Positions 18,197-27,708 of a stretch of 64,000 bases of DNA are shown here, in pieces. The notes beneath the pieces were generated by a model. The model was not told where the DNA came from and did not search any database. It worked only from the letters and a program-made list of their open reading frames with translations. The number at the start of each line of letters is the position of its first letter. Position 1 is the stretch's first letter. This DNA comes from Microbacterium trichothecenolyticum (lineage in GTDB: Bacteria; Actinomycetota; Actinomycetes; Actinomycetales; Microbacteriaceae). Location of the stretch: the NCBI RefSeq assembly GCF_030818955.1, contig NZ_JAUTBF010000001.1, positions 1,984,001-2,048,000 of the forward strand, written 5' to 3'. The position numbers and the translations under genes were made by a program.

Positions 18197-19162
18197 TCAG
18201 GCGCTTTCGCGCTGCGTCGGCGGCAGCGTGTCGAGCAGCACCTGCCCGACGACGGCCTCTTGCGTCACGCCGTCGAACTCGGCCTCGGGGTGCAGGATCA
18301 GGCGGTGCGAGAGCACCGGCACGGCGAGGGCCTTCACGTCGTCGGGCGTGGCGAACGTGCGCCCCTGCGCGGCCGCACGGGCACGGGTGGCGCGGGTGAG
18401 GGCGAGCGCCCCGCGGATGCTGACGCCCAGGCGCACCTCGTCGGCCGTGCGCGTGGCATCCACGAGCCGGGCGATGTAGTCCAGCACGAGCGGGTCGACG
18501 TACACGGATGCCGCGAGGTCTGCCATGCCGACGAGCGCCTGCGGCGTGATGATGGGGCGCAGGTCCGCGGTGGCGACAGCGGCCCCGTCGAGGATGCGGA
18601 CGGTCGCGGCGTGATCCGGGTAGCCGAGCGAGGTGCGCAGGAGGAAGCGGTCGAGTTGCGCCTCGGGCAGGCGATAGGTGCCGGCCTGTTCGACCGGGTT
18701 CTGCGTCGCGAGCACGAGGAACGGCACGCCCACCTCGCGGGTGACGCCGTCGATGGTGACCCGCCCCTCTTCCATGACCTCGAGCAGGGCCGACTGGGTC
18801 TTCGGGCTCGCGCGGTTGATCTCGTCGGCGAGGACGATGTTGGCGAAGACCGGGCCGGTGTGGAACTCGAACGAGCCCGACTTCTGGTCGTAGACGGTGA
18901 TGCCCGTGATGTCGCCGGGCAGCAGGTCGGGGGTGAACTGGATGCGGGTGTTCGTGCCCTGTACCGACTGGGCGACCGCGCGGGCGAGCGAGGTCTTGCC
19001 CGTGCCGGGAACGTCTTCGAGCAGCACGTGCCCGTCGCTCAGCATGGCGGTGAGCACGAGCTCGACGACGTGGCGCTTGCCGAGGACGGCACGCTCGACG
19101 TTGTCGGCGATCTGCGAGAAGGTCTGGGCGAACCAGGTGGCCTGCTCCTGGGTGATCGTCAT
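18197..19162 (-). CDS. MoxR-family AAA+ ATPase
   Basis: This 321-residue cytoplasmic ATPase is thought to act as a chaperone assembling or activating a partner complex. Walker A is GHVLLEDVPGTGKTS (about 44-58), Walker B NIVLADEINRASPKTQSALL, sensor 1 VLATQNPVEQAGTYRLPEAQ, and arginine fingers lie in the LDRFLL region. The length is typical. It is encoded 64 bases after the giant Ig-repeat gene and just before the DUF58 gene, the conserved MoxR-DUF58-TgpA order. Confidence 0.93.
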   Translation of the reverse strand: MTITQEQATWFAQTFSQIADNVERAVLGKRHVVELVLTAMLSDGHVLLEDVPGTGKTSLARAVAQSVQGTNTRIQFTPDLLPGDITGITVYDQKSGSFEFHTGPVFANIVLADEINRASPKTQSALLEVMEEGRVTIDGVTREVGVPFLVLATQNPVEQAGTYRLPEAQLDRFLLRTSLGYPDHAATVRILDGAAVATADLRPIITPQALVGMADLAASVYVDPLVLDYIARLVDATRTADEVRLGVSIRGALALTRATRARAAAQGRTFATPDDVKALAVPVLSHRLILHPEAEFDGVTQEAVVGQVLLDTLPPTQRESA

Positions 19163-19226
19163 GTCGGTGAGGTCTTCCTGTGGCGGGGTGGATCGGCGGC
19201 GCAGAGGGGATGCCAGCGGTGCCGGG

Positions 19227-22200
19227 TCAGTTGGACGGATCGTCGTTCGTGGGCGGCTGCGACGGCTCGTCGATCTTGCCGGGGTCGCAGCTTCCCCCGG
19301 TCTCGAGTGTGGCGGGCTCCAGACCCCAGTTGCGGGAGGACCAGTCGATCTTCACGACCACCCCCGATACGCGCACCGCACCCTTCGGCACCCTTCGCGG
19401 GTTGTCACCGGCGTCGAGGCTCTTGTCGTTCTTGTCGAAGTACCGGAGCTTGGCGTACGAGGGGGTGCCGGTACCGAGGTCGTTGCTGGTCGACCACTCG
19501 ACCTCGAGATCGCGCCCGGCGACGCAGGAGCCCAGTGACGCGCCGGCCCGGACCTGATACGGGGCGCTGCCCGACGCCGGCTTCACCTCGCCGCGCTCCG
19601 AACGCGCCGGCCAGAGATCGTGCTGGAAGTACACGCCGATGTCGGGGTCTCGCCCGAAGACGTCGGTGCTGCCGTTCCAGCGGTCGTACTCGACGTGGTT
19701 GTTGCGGGGCGGTTTGCTGCCCTCTTGGATGCCGTTGCGACCGATGCGCCAGCGAGCCGTGTCGCCCTGAACGTCGGGTGTCGCCCCGACGCGGAAGGTG
19801 TACCCGGTCGGCGCGGAGGTGTCCTGCGCCGCCTGGATGCTCTGCTCGACCTGGTCCGACCCGAACGTCTTGCCCTGGAAGACCGAATCGACGCACATGC
19901 GCACCGTGTACGTCTCTCCGTCGTCGCGGTTCGGGAACTCCGCCCGGCGCTCGTCGCCGACGGTGCGGCAGGCGCCGTCGATCGCGAAGCCGAACGTCAG
20001 CGCCGAGTCGTCGCCGTCGGTCGAGGCAGAGCCTTCGGCGATGATCGTGACCTTGCCGGCGCCGCTGGGTTCCGATCGCAATGTGAGGGCGAGCTGCTGC
20101 GGCTTTCCCACACCGTGGGCGGTGAAGATCAGCGCGTCGCCGTTCTGCGAGCCGCCCAGCCCGGGCGGGACCGAGAAGCGCGAGATGGGCGTCACCGTGA
20201 CCTTGGCGCCAGTATTGCTGCCGACGGTGAAGCCGCGAAGGGTAACGGCGTCCTGGTTGCGTCCGACGTCGACCCTCTTCGTCTCGCCGGCCTCGCTCTT
20301 GACCTCGAGCGTGCCGGTCTCGGCCGCGTCGATGCCGGTGATCGTCAGGTCGACGACCTTTCCGTCTCCCCCGGTCTGCACCGGCGTGAACTGCCCCGAG
20401 GACGGACGGTCCGGGGTGTCGTAGGCCCAGGCCGTGGTGCGCACGGACGCGCGGGACTCGCCCACGCTGTTCACGGCATTCACGACGTACTCGCGCTGGT
20501 CGCCGTTGGGAGCGGCGATGCTCGAGCACCCGCCGTCGGGGCCGCACTGTGCGACCACCTCGCCACGCGAACGCACGATGAACCCGCTGAGCGCCGGGTA
20601 GGCGCGACGCGCTTCACCCGGGTCGACGCGCAGGGTCAACGAGCCATCGGCGTACGCCGTCTGCCGCACGCTCGCGGGCCCTCGGGGGTAGCCGAGCAGG
20701 TCGAACACGACGCGTGCGTCGCGGGTGGCGGCGGTGGTGCGTCCCTGCGCGTCGCGAAGGGTGACGCTCGCGCCGCACGTTGCGCCGGGGGCGTCATCCG
20801 TCCACGACGCCTGGATGCTCGTCGACGACGCCACGGCGAAACTGACCCCGGCGCACGCGGCGGTCGGGCGCACACCCACGACCTCGAGCGGCGTGCGCGG
20901 CAGCGGGTTGACCTCGCCGCTGGCACCCACGACGTCGACGGTGCAGCTCGACCCCGTCGCCTGCGAGCACTGGAACGACGTGGTTCCCCCCTGGGGCAGG
21001 GTCGACGGCGCAGCGCCGACGCGCAGCACGAGGCGCGCGGGCGCGACGGCGTTGTGGCTGTTGATCGAGATGACGGCGGCGTTCTCGGTGCCCGGAACGG
21101 CGCGGTCGGTGCCGGTGACGGTGACGGTCGAGCCGTTCAGCGCCACCTCGAAGGCCGAACCCGCGTAGTCCATCGCGTAGCGGATCGCTGCCCAGTCCTC
21201 GCGGCCCAGCTGCCACGAGGTCATGTTGCGCAGGTCGAAGGTGGCGCTCTCACCGGGGCCGACGGTCAATGCCCCCGGTCGCAGCTCGGGCTGCGGGTCG
21301 CGCGCGACCACTCCGATGGGAACCGACAGCACGGTCCAATCCTGCGTTCCGGCCACGCGGACGGGCACCTGACAGGCATCGGTCCAGGGGGATCCCGTTC
21401 CGGCCTCGTAGCTCACCACGGATCCGCTGACGCTGCACCGGCCCTGCGACCGGGCGCCGGTGGCCGTGACGTCGGAGCCGACCTCGAGCGTGGCGCGCCG
21501 GGGCAGGGCTACGAGAGACGCCATGTCGAACTGCACCGAGCCGAGCTCGTCGACCCGCTGCGCGGTCCCGGGCCGCAGCGACAGGCTCAGGTCGTCGTCG
21601 CCGGGCACGCGCAGGAAGGCGTAAGTCGTGATGTCGGTGTCTCCCACACGCGCGGAGACGACGAACGGGATCACCCGCCGGGTCGCCGGGAGCTGCCCCG
21701 AGATGCGCCGCCCGTCGACCTGCACGCCCGCGGGCTGAGCCCACAGTGACACGGCGAGCGATGCGACATCGCCGCCCGCCCAGGAGGCCTTCCCGGCGAT
21801 CACGTCGACGCCCGAGGTGAAGTCGTCGCGGTTCTCGACCGTCAGAACCGTGTCGGCGACCACCGGGTAGTCGGGCACGCTCTCGCGCACCACCTTCACC
21901 ACGATGAGTCCGCGGCCGGTGTTGCCCGAGTCGGAGGCGACGTCGTAGAGGAACGACATCGTCGCGGGCTCATCCCCCGCCCGCAGGACCACGCCCGTGT
22001 CGGTGACCGTCTGCACGAAGCCGCTCAGACGCGCGTACTCGGCGTTGTCGCTGCCGTCCACGAGCTTCTCCGGCAGGTCGGGGCGCACGCCCGTCAGCTT
22101 CAGGCGTCCCTGGGTCGGGTCGATGTCGTTGGCGAGGGGACTGACCCGGATCGTGCTGTCGGCGCCGGCCTGCACCTGCACGTAGTCGGTGAAGGTGATG

Positions 22201-25199
22201 GGGCTGGGGTTGGCCTCGGCGTCGAGGACGCCGATGCGCACCGTGCCCTCGCCGGTGGCCCCGGCGGTGTCGGAGACCCGGTAGCGGAAGGAGATCTGCC
22301 CGCGGTCGCCCGGGATCGACGAGTACACGATCGATGACCCGTCGGGCGACACGGATGCCGTACCCCGGTCGGGCTGGGTCGCGATGCGATCGAGGGTGAC
22401 GGCGTCGCCGTCGGGGTCGATGCCGAAGCCGCGGAAGTCGATCGTGGTGGTACCGCCGCTGAGCACCCGTCCTTCGAGGGTGTCGGGCAGTGGCGCGCGG
22501 TTCGCCTCATCGCCCAGCACCGTGATGCGCACCGTCGCCTCGTCCCACAGGGTCGGGGCGCCGGTCGTGTACACGCGGTAGGTCACCTCGTACGTACCCG
22601 GCGAGGTCGGGGCGAGATAGCGCAGCACACCGGCGGACGCGAAGGCGAGGGCGTCGCTGGCGGGCTGGGCCTGCACGCTCGAAGGATCGAGCACGGGGCG
22701 ACCGCCGGCCGGGGAGATGTCGTTGTCGAGCACGGGGATGTCGACCTGGGCGCCCGCGCGCACGGTCACGGTGTCGTCGACGGCGATCGGAGCGATCTCG
22801 GGAGCCGGCGGCAGCAGGTACACCGTCGCCTCGCCCCTCACGCGCGAGCCTTCGTCGTCGGTGCCGTCGCTCACGGTGTACCCGACGGTTCCGAGAAGGC
22901 CCGCGCTGCCGTCGGCGGTGCTTCCCGACACACGCAGATCGTTCTGCCCGACGGTGTCGACGCTGAGCGATGCCCCTTCTTGGGCGACCGGCTCCACGTC
23001 GCTGAGCAGCAGGACACGGCCCGTGGGGTTCGACACGGCCGCGAACACGTCGAGGGTGGCGTCTTCTTGCGGTCGCACGAACGCGACCACCGGTGAGGTC
23101 GACAGCTGGGCGGGGGCGTCGGCGGCGAGAAGGGTGATGCGCGCGGTACCCGTGGCATCCCTCGCCCCCGCGCTGACGGTGAAGTCGACGCGGTAGACAC
23201 CCGGTTGTCCGGCCGAGAAATCGAACCTGGTGCTGCCGCCCACCACCGTGGCGGCGGCCGCGGCGCCGTCGAGCACCCGCACCGACGTCAGTGTGACGTC
23301 ACCGGCGGTCCCCGTCACGTGGGGGCCCACGTCGACCGTCAGCGCCGAGCCCACGGTGTCGAGTCGCGCGAACGACTGCACGGCCAGGGTGGGGTCGGGC
23401 GCGACCCGGATGACGAGGGGTTTGGTCGTCGTGGCACCGGCGGTGTCGGCCACGGTGACGTCGAGCTGGACGTTCTGCTCCCCGCCGGAACCGTCGTCGG
23501 CGTGCTGGTACACGACATCGCCGGCGGGCGTCGCCGCCACCGTGCCGACACCGCCCGGGTTCTCGACGGACAGCAGCAGCAGCGGGTCGCCGTCGGGGTC
23601 GACCCACCCCGGGAGCACCGGCACGGTGATGGTGCCGCCGCGCGCCACCTCGGGCGTGGGCCACGGCTGCAGGCACTTCTCGACACCGCACCACACGGGA
23701 GCGGCGTTGGCGGCCGCCGGTGAGACCGTCAACGTCACCGTGGTCGCGGGCGAGGTCAGCCCGTCTGCGGTGGTGCCGTCGGTGACGGCGTACGAGAACG
23801 TGGCCGACCCGCTGGCGCCGGGCGCCACGCGCACGGCGAGGCGCTGACCTGCGTCGGTGACCGTCAGGGTGCCGAAGCCGGGGTCGAGACCGGTGACGCT
23901 CTCGGGCACGATGCTCAGCACGTCCTCGTTCGGGTCGTGGTCGTTCAGCAGCACGGGCAATGTGGCGAGGCGTCCCGCCCGCACGCCGAAGGCGTCGGGC
24001 TCGGCGACGGGGGGCTTGGGGTCGAGCACGACGCTCAGCTGTTCGTCGCTCTGCTGCGCCGCCTGCTCGGTGCGGTCGTCGAGCGACCAGTTCTGGCTGG
24101 ATGCCACGAGCGCACCGTCGGGGACCGTCCACACCCACCCCGAACGCGTCTCGTTCAAGATGACGGCGTGCTCGGTCGCGACGAAGACCGGTCGGCGCTG
24201 GTCGGCGAGGGTCGCGCCCCCGTAGTCGAGGTCGGTCTCGCCGCGGTCGGACCGCCACAGCGTGCCACCCGCATCGCCCGGGAGCAGCCACGCCGCGTAC
24301 GTGACTCCCTGGTGGGTGAGGGGCCGCGCGGGCTGACCGATGACGGCGCCGCCCCCGCCCACCTCACGACGCGGTGCACTCCCGTCGACGGGGATGCTCC
24401 ACAGCGACTGCTCGTCGGCGACGTAGACCGCCCGCGCGTCGGCATCGGCGTCGCCCACCACGAGCTGGTCGCCGGCGTCGATGTCGACGGGGTCGGCTCC
24501 GCGCACCCACACCCGTCCGGCATCCGGATCGACGAGCACCCAGGTGTCGCCGGCAGCCGAGAGCACGGGCGCGGCGACATCGACGGCGAGCTCGTCGCGC
24601 GATCGCACCTCATCGGCCTCGAGGTCGTAGCGGATGACCGATCCGTCGACGGACGAGTAGGCGAAGAGCATGCCCCGGGCATCGAGGGCGATGGCATCCG
24701 CCGTGTACGCGGGGGCCTCGTCGTCGCCGGCCGTCCCGAACGGGTCGAGCTCTGTGGAGCTCTGTCCGGCCTGACTCAGCCGGCCGACGAAGAGCGTGCC
24801 CGCATCGGTGCGGTAGACGGCGTAGTCGCCCGCTGTGACGACCGACGTGGTCCCGGGCGGAGTGTCGGGCGCGGTCTCGAGCTGCTCCTGTTGCAGGTCG
24901 ACGGGCTGCGCCTCGTCGATGCGGGTCAGCTTGCTGAAACTGTCGGTGAACAGGTAGGCGCCGTCTGCGCTCTGTGCCACCTCGCTGGGGTTGCTGGCCG
25001 CGCGAACGGTGTCGAGCTCGCCCACCGACGTGTTCACGCGCGCGTAGCGCTGGCCCTCACCCGTCTGCAGCGCCCACACCGAGGTGTCGACCTCGGGCGT
25101 CTGCTGGGCGTCGAGACCGGGCCAGACGATACTGGCCGTGACGACGAGGACGACCGCAGCCAGGCTGGACGCGAGCCCGATGAGCGTGCGGCGCCTCAT
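19227..25199 (-). CDS. Giant Ig-like/cadherin-like repeat surface protein (1990 aa)
   Basis: This very large extracellular protein starts with RRR and one hydrophobic helix (about residues 6-25), a signal anchor. The next 350 residues look like a beta-propeller or WD-type region (repeated short strands such as SADGAYLFTDS). Tandem Ig-like repeats follow with the recurring signature P-V-L-x-N-D and D-P-D-G-D or F-x-Y-x-V-x-D-G (for example PVLLNDHDPNED, IDPDGDAVTL, FSYAVTDG), then fibronectin III-like modules, and a Cys-containing C-terminal domain. ATG 25199 is chosen because its A is the last base of the kinase stop (TGATG), indicating coupling. No LPxTG sorting motif is present at the C-terminus. 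It is probably the kinase operon's surface output. Confidence 0.85.
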   Translation of the reverse strand: MRRRTLIGLASSLAAVVLVVTASIVWPGLDAQQTPEVDTSVWALQTGEGQRYARVNTSVGELDTVRAASNPSEVAQSADGAYLFTDSFSKLTRIDEAQPVDLQQEQLETAPDTPPGTTSVVTAGDYAVYRTDAGTLFVGRLSQAGQSSTELDPFGTAGDDEAPAYTADAIALDARGMLFAYSSVDGSVIRYDLEADEVRSRDELAVDVAAPVLSAAGDTWVLVDPDAGRVWVRGADPVDIDAGDQLVVGDADADARAVYVADEQSLWSIPVDGSAPRREVGGGGAVIGQPARPLTHQGVTYAAWLLPGDAGGTLWRSDRGETDLDYGGATLADQRRPVFVATEHAVILNETRSGWVWTVPDGALVASSQNWSLDDRTEQAAQQSDEQLSVVLDPKPPVAEPDAFGVRAGRLATLPVLLNDHDPNEDVLSIVPESVTGLDPGFGTLTVTDAGQRLAVRVAPGASGSATFSYAVTDGTTADGLTSPATTVTLTVSPAAANAAPVWCGVEKCLQPWPTPEVARGGTITVPVLPGWVDPDGDPLLLLSVENPGGVGTVAATPAGDVVYQHADDGSGGEQNVQLDVTVADTAGATTTKPLVIRVAPDPTLAVQSFARLDTVGSALTVDVGPHVTGTAGDVTLTSVRVLDGAAAAATVVGGSTRFDFSAGQPGVYRVDFTVSAGARDATGTARITLLAADAPAQLSTSPVVAFVRPQEDATLDVFAAVSNPTGRVLLLSDVEPVAQEGASLSVDTVGQNDLRVSGSTADGSAGLLGTVGYTVSDGTDDEGSRVRGEATVYLLPPAPEIAPIAVDDTVTVRAGAQVDIPVLDNDISPAGGRPVLDPSSVQAQPASDALAFASAGVLRYLAPTSPGTYEVTYRVYTTGAPTLWDEATVRITVLGDEANRAPLPDTLEGRVLSGGTTTIDFRGFGIDPDGDAVTLDRIATQPDRGTASVSPDGSSIVYSSIPGDRGQISFRYRVSDTAGATGEGTVRIGVLDAEANPSPITFTDYVQVQAGADSTIRVSPLANDIDPTQGRLKLTGVRPDLPEKLVDGSDNAEYARLSGFVQTVTDTGVVLRAGDEPATMSFLYDVASDSGNTGRGLIVVKVVRESVPDYPVVADTVLTVENRDDFTSGVDVIAGKASWAGGDVASLAVSLWAQPAGVQVDGRRISGQLPATRRVIPFVVSARVGDTDITTYAFLRVPGDDDLSLSLRPGTAQRVDELGSVQFDMASLVALPRRATLEVGSDVTATGARSQGRCSVSGSVVSYEAGTGSPWTDACQVPVRVAGTQDWTVLSVPIGVVARDPQPELRPGALTVGPGESATFDLRNMTSWQLGREDWAAIRYAMDYAGSAFEVALNGSTVTVTGTDRAVPGTENAAVISINSHNAVAPARLVLRVGAAPSTLPQGGTTSFQCSQATGSSCTVDVVGASGEVNPLPRTPLEVVGVRPTAACAGVSFAVASSTSIQASWTDDAPGATCGASVTLRDAQGRTTAATRDARVVFDLLGYPRGPASVRQTAYADGSLTLRVDPGEARRAYPALSGFIVRSRGEVVAQCGPDGGCSSIAAPNGDQREYVVNAVNSVGESRASVRTTAWAYDTPDRPSSGQFTPVQTGGDGKVVDLTITGIDAAETGTLEVKSEAGETKRVDVGRNQDAVTLRGFTVGSNTGAKVTVTPISRFSVPPGLGGSQNGDALIFTAHGVGKPQQLALTLRSEPSGAGKVTIIAEGSASTDGDDSALTFGFAIDGACRTVGDERRAEFPNRDDGETYTVRMCVDSVFQGKTFGSDQVEQSIQAAQDTSAPTGYTFRVGATPDVQGDTARWRIGRNGIQEGSKPPRNNHVEYDRWNGSTDVFGRDPDIGVYFQHDLWPARSERGEVKPASGSAPYQVRAGASLGSCVAGRDLEVEWSTSNDLGTGTPSYAKLRYFDKNDKSLDAGDNPRRVPKGAVRVSGVVVKIDWSSRNWGLEPATLETGGSCDPGKIDEPSQPPTNDDPSN

Positions 25200-26332
25200 C
25201 AGAGGACGCCCGTCGCGAAGAGCGCGGCGACGGCGACCGCCCCCGCCGTCACCAGAGTCGCCCCGGCCAGAACCCACGGCAGCACGCGAGAGGCGGACGA
25301 CGCGGGTGCGGCGATGTCGGTGTCTTCGTCGCGCGCGAGCCCGGCGACCCCGGAGGTGCCGCGGATCTTGCGCGATCTTTCGCGGGCGATCCGCGAACGT
25401 GCGGGCCCGCGCAGGGTCGCGTCGGAGAAGTCCACCGAGCGCGCCGCGGGGGTCCACTCGGCCGCCGGCACCTCCAGCGGCGTCGCGGGAAGCCCGATCT
25501 CGCTCTGCACGCGCTGCAGGGCCTCACCGAACGCGCGAGCGCTGGCGTACCGGTCGCCGGGGTTGCGCGCCATCGCCGTCGCCAGCACCTCCTGCACGGC
25601 GGCGGGGACGTCGGCGCGGGAGATCTCGGTGTAGGTGGCACGAGCGATACGGCGCCGCAGCTGCTCGCGCGAGTTCTGGCCACGCTCGCGGCGCTCGAAC
25701 GGGCTGTGCCCGGCCAACAGCGAATACACGGTCGCGCCGAGACTCCAGACCTCGCTCGCGACCGTTCCCGCGGTCTGCTCGGCGACGACCTCGGGCGCGC
25801 TCCACGGTACCGACATGGCGAGCATCTCGTCGGCCCCCTGGGGGGCGAGCGACGACGAGATGCCGAAGTCGGCCAGGACGGGTGCGCCGAAGGTCGTCAC
25901 GAGGATGTTGCTGGGTTTGACGTCACGGTGGATCAGTCCGGCATGGTGGGCGGACTCGAGGGCGCCCGCCATGCGCACACCGATCGAGAGCACCTCGGCG
26001 ACCGGGATGCGTTCCACGCGATAGCGCTGCGCGAGCGAGCCGGGGCAGAACTCCATGACGATGTAGGGGCGGCCGTCGGCCGAGATGCCCGCCTGGTAGA
26101 CCGTGACGATCGACGGGTGCGCCGAGAGGTGGGCGAGCACGTCGGCCTCGGCGTTGAACATGCGCAGCAGATCGGTGTCGCGCACGTCGCTCGGCAGCAC
26201 CTTCACCGCGACGTCGCGACGGGGCATGTCCTGGCCGTAGAGGAAGACGTCGGCGAAGCCGCCCGATCCGAGCGGACGGATGTACGCCAGACCGGGCAGG
26301 ATCGGCGGCGACGACGGAAGGCGCTGCGGCAT
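25199..26332 (-). CDS. Membrane Ser/Thr protein kinase (PknB-like, no PASTA)
   Basis: This 377-residue protein has a complete Hanks-type kinase domain: glycine loop GSGGFADVF (22-30), Lys44 in VAVKVL, catalytic HRDVKPSN (135-142) and DFG (155-157), with SAPEV in the activation region. A basic juxtamembrane linker leads to a single helix near 350-372 with almost nothing outside, so it has no external sensor domain. It heads the operon and its stop shares one base with the start of the giant surface protein. Likely targets are operon partners, especially the acidic-Thr protein read by the FHA protein. ATG 26332 was accepted, with a 115-base upstream gap that should hold the operon promoter. Confidence 0.92.
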   Translation of the reverse strand: MPQRLPSSPPILPGLAYIRPLGSGGFADVFLYGQDMPRRDVAVKVLPSDVRDTDLLRMFNAEADVLAHLSAHPSIVTVYQAGISADGRPYIVMEFCPGSLAQRYRVERIPVAEVLSIGVRMAGALESAHHAGLIHRDVKPSNILVTTFGAPVLADFGISSSLAPQGADEMLAMSVPWSAPEVVAEQTAGTVASEVWSLGATVYSLLAGHSPFERRERGQNSREQLRRRIARATYTEISRADVPAAVQEVLATAMARNPGDRYASARAFGEALQRVQSEIGLPATPLEVPAAEWTPAARSVDFSDATLRGPARSRIARERSRKIRGTSGVAGLARDEDTDIAAPASSASRVLPWVLAGATLVTAGAVAVAALFATGVL

Positions 26333-26447
26333 CGAGCCCCCTCCCCGGACGACGTGCCCGCGACTCAGCGGGCGGACACCTGGAGCATGCTAACAAAATC
26401 GTCTCTGCGAGCCCCGGACATCTCCCCCGCGCCCGTCCTCCACAGGG

Positions 26448-27107
26448 TCAGGTCGACGGACCCGGTTCGCGCGGATCGAACGGGGCGTCGAGCGAACGCG
26501 TCAGATCATCGAGCAACGCCGCGATCTGCGGCTCCACGTATTCGGCCACCGCTGCCTGGACGCGCAGGCGGTGGTGCAGCAGGATCGCGCACACCTCGCG
26601 TCCGATCATGTTCGCGTAATCGTCGGCGAGGCCCACCTCCTGCCGCAGCGCCGCCTTCGCGGCATCCGAGAGCGGAGGCAGGTCGGGGATGGTGGCATCC
26701 TCCTCGGCGGCCAGTCCCGTCAGCGTGAAGAGGAAGGGCGCCCCGGGCTCGGGATCGGGGTCCAGCGGCATCCCCTCGAACTCCGGCTCGAGCCCCTCCG
26801 CGGGCCGATACGAACGCCGGCGGTTGCGTTCGGCCTGCTGGTCGAGCTCGCGCTGCAGCATGGGGAGGTTACGCGAGGTGTAGTCGGCGACCGCGTGATC
26901 GACGATGGCCTTCACCCGGGTGGACAGGCCGTGCTGCACACCGTGGGGCACGTCGGAGCCCAGACCCGCCGCCGACAGCACGGGCGATCCGAAGCAGCGG
27001 CGACACGGAGCGACCCGGCCACGGTGGCTGGCCGGCTCCCACCGGGGCAGCCAACGAAGCCAGGCGTCCACCGCCTGACCGACCTGGCTCTCGAGCGACC
27101 GCTCCAC
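26448..27107 (-). CDS. Hypothetical protein with a CxxC motif
   Basis: This 219-residue soluble protein is not recognised. It has one CRRC pair near residue 35 and a long helical, charged middle (MLQRELDQQAERNRRRSYR), and ends with an acidic region. Four-Cys zinc coordination would need another protein or a dimer. Start GTG 27107 has TAGCGT 7 bases upstream, the pattern of a leaderless promoter. It stands alone, upstream of the kinase operon and separated by 115 bases. Confidence 0.65.
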   Translation of the reverse strand: MERSLESQVGQAVDAWLRWLPRWEPASHRGRVAPCRRCFGSPVLSAAGLGSDVPHGVQHGLSTRVKAIVDHAVADYTSRNLPMLQRELDQQAERNRRRSYRPAEGLEPEFEGMPLDPDPEPGAPFLFTLTGLAAEEDATIPDLPPLSDAAKAALRQEVGLADDYANMIGREVCAILLHHRLRVQAAVAEYVEPQIAALLDDLTRSLDAPFDPREPGPST

Positions 27108-27114
27108 GGCCCCT

Positions 27115-27120
27115 ACGCTA
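27115..27120 (-). promoter_or_regulatory. -10 box TAGCGT of a probable leaderless promoter
   Basis: On the minus strand TAGCGT is followed by AGGGGCC (7 bases) and GTG 27107. Confidence 0.5.
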
Positions 27121-27196
27121 GTGCGACACGCCCGGAGAAGTCAGGATGCCGCGGTCTCCGCGCGTCGAAGACGTTCACGCCCCCGCCCGAAACCGT

Positions 27197-27697
27197 CTAC
27201 CGGTCGGGCTCGGGGTCGCGGGTCCCCTCGCTGCCTCGTCCGCCGCCGCCAGAGCTCCTCGGGCCCCCGCGCACCAACAGCACGCCGAATGCTCCCGCGA
27301 CCAGCCCCGCGGCGGCGATGACGGCGCCGGGGAAGCCGAGCGCGATGCTCTCGGCCGCAGCCAGCCCACGGGTGGGATCGGCACCGGTGACGACGGAGCC
27401 GACGACGAGCCCCACGATCTCCCCGACGAAGGCGCCGATCGCGCACGGCACCGCCGTCAGGTACCCGGGCGGTTCGGCCCTGAGGCCCCACCACAGCACC
27501 CCGGCGAACACCGATACGGCCACGACCTGACCGATCACACCGGGGATGGCGCCCAGACCGCGCACGGGGATGACATCGGCGTCGAGCACCAGGCTCACCA
27601 CGCCCAGGGCCGCGATGGAGAGCGCGAGGAAGGAGACCGCGGCCAAGACGACCGCGACCGGCGGGGTCACCCCGGCCGGTCGCGGTTCGCTCGTCAT
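27197..27697 (-). CDS. Small membrane protein, four helices
   Basis: This 166-residue hydrophobic protein has four predicted helices (about residues 13-38, 47-68, 75-97 and 115-140) and a Gly/Arg-rich cytoplasmic C-terminus. I recognise no family. ATG 27697 lies 11 bases after the stop of the preceding gene, so the two are probably cotranscribed. The start region overlaps a copy of GGCATCC. Confidence 0.65.
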   Translation of the reverse strand: MTSEPRPAGVTPPVAVVLAAVSFLALSIAALGVVSLVLDADVIPVRGLGAIPGVIGQVVAVSVFAGVLWWGLRAEPPGYLTAVPCAIGAFVGEIVGLVVGSVVTGADPTRGLAAAESIALGFPGAVIAAAGLVAGAFGVLLVRGGPRSSGGGGRGSEGTRDPEPDR

Positions 27698-27708
27698 GGC
27701 ATCCGGTC

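Noticed and set aside
25200..25457. N-terminal extension of the giant Ig-repeat protein upstream of 25199
   Set aside because: The added residues are Arg/Gly-rich shadow sequence inside the kinase gene. ATG 25199 overlaps the kinase stop and begins a signal anchor.
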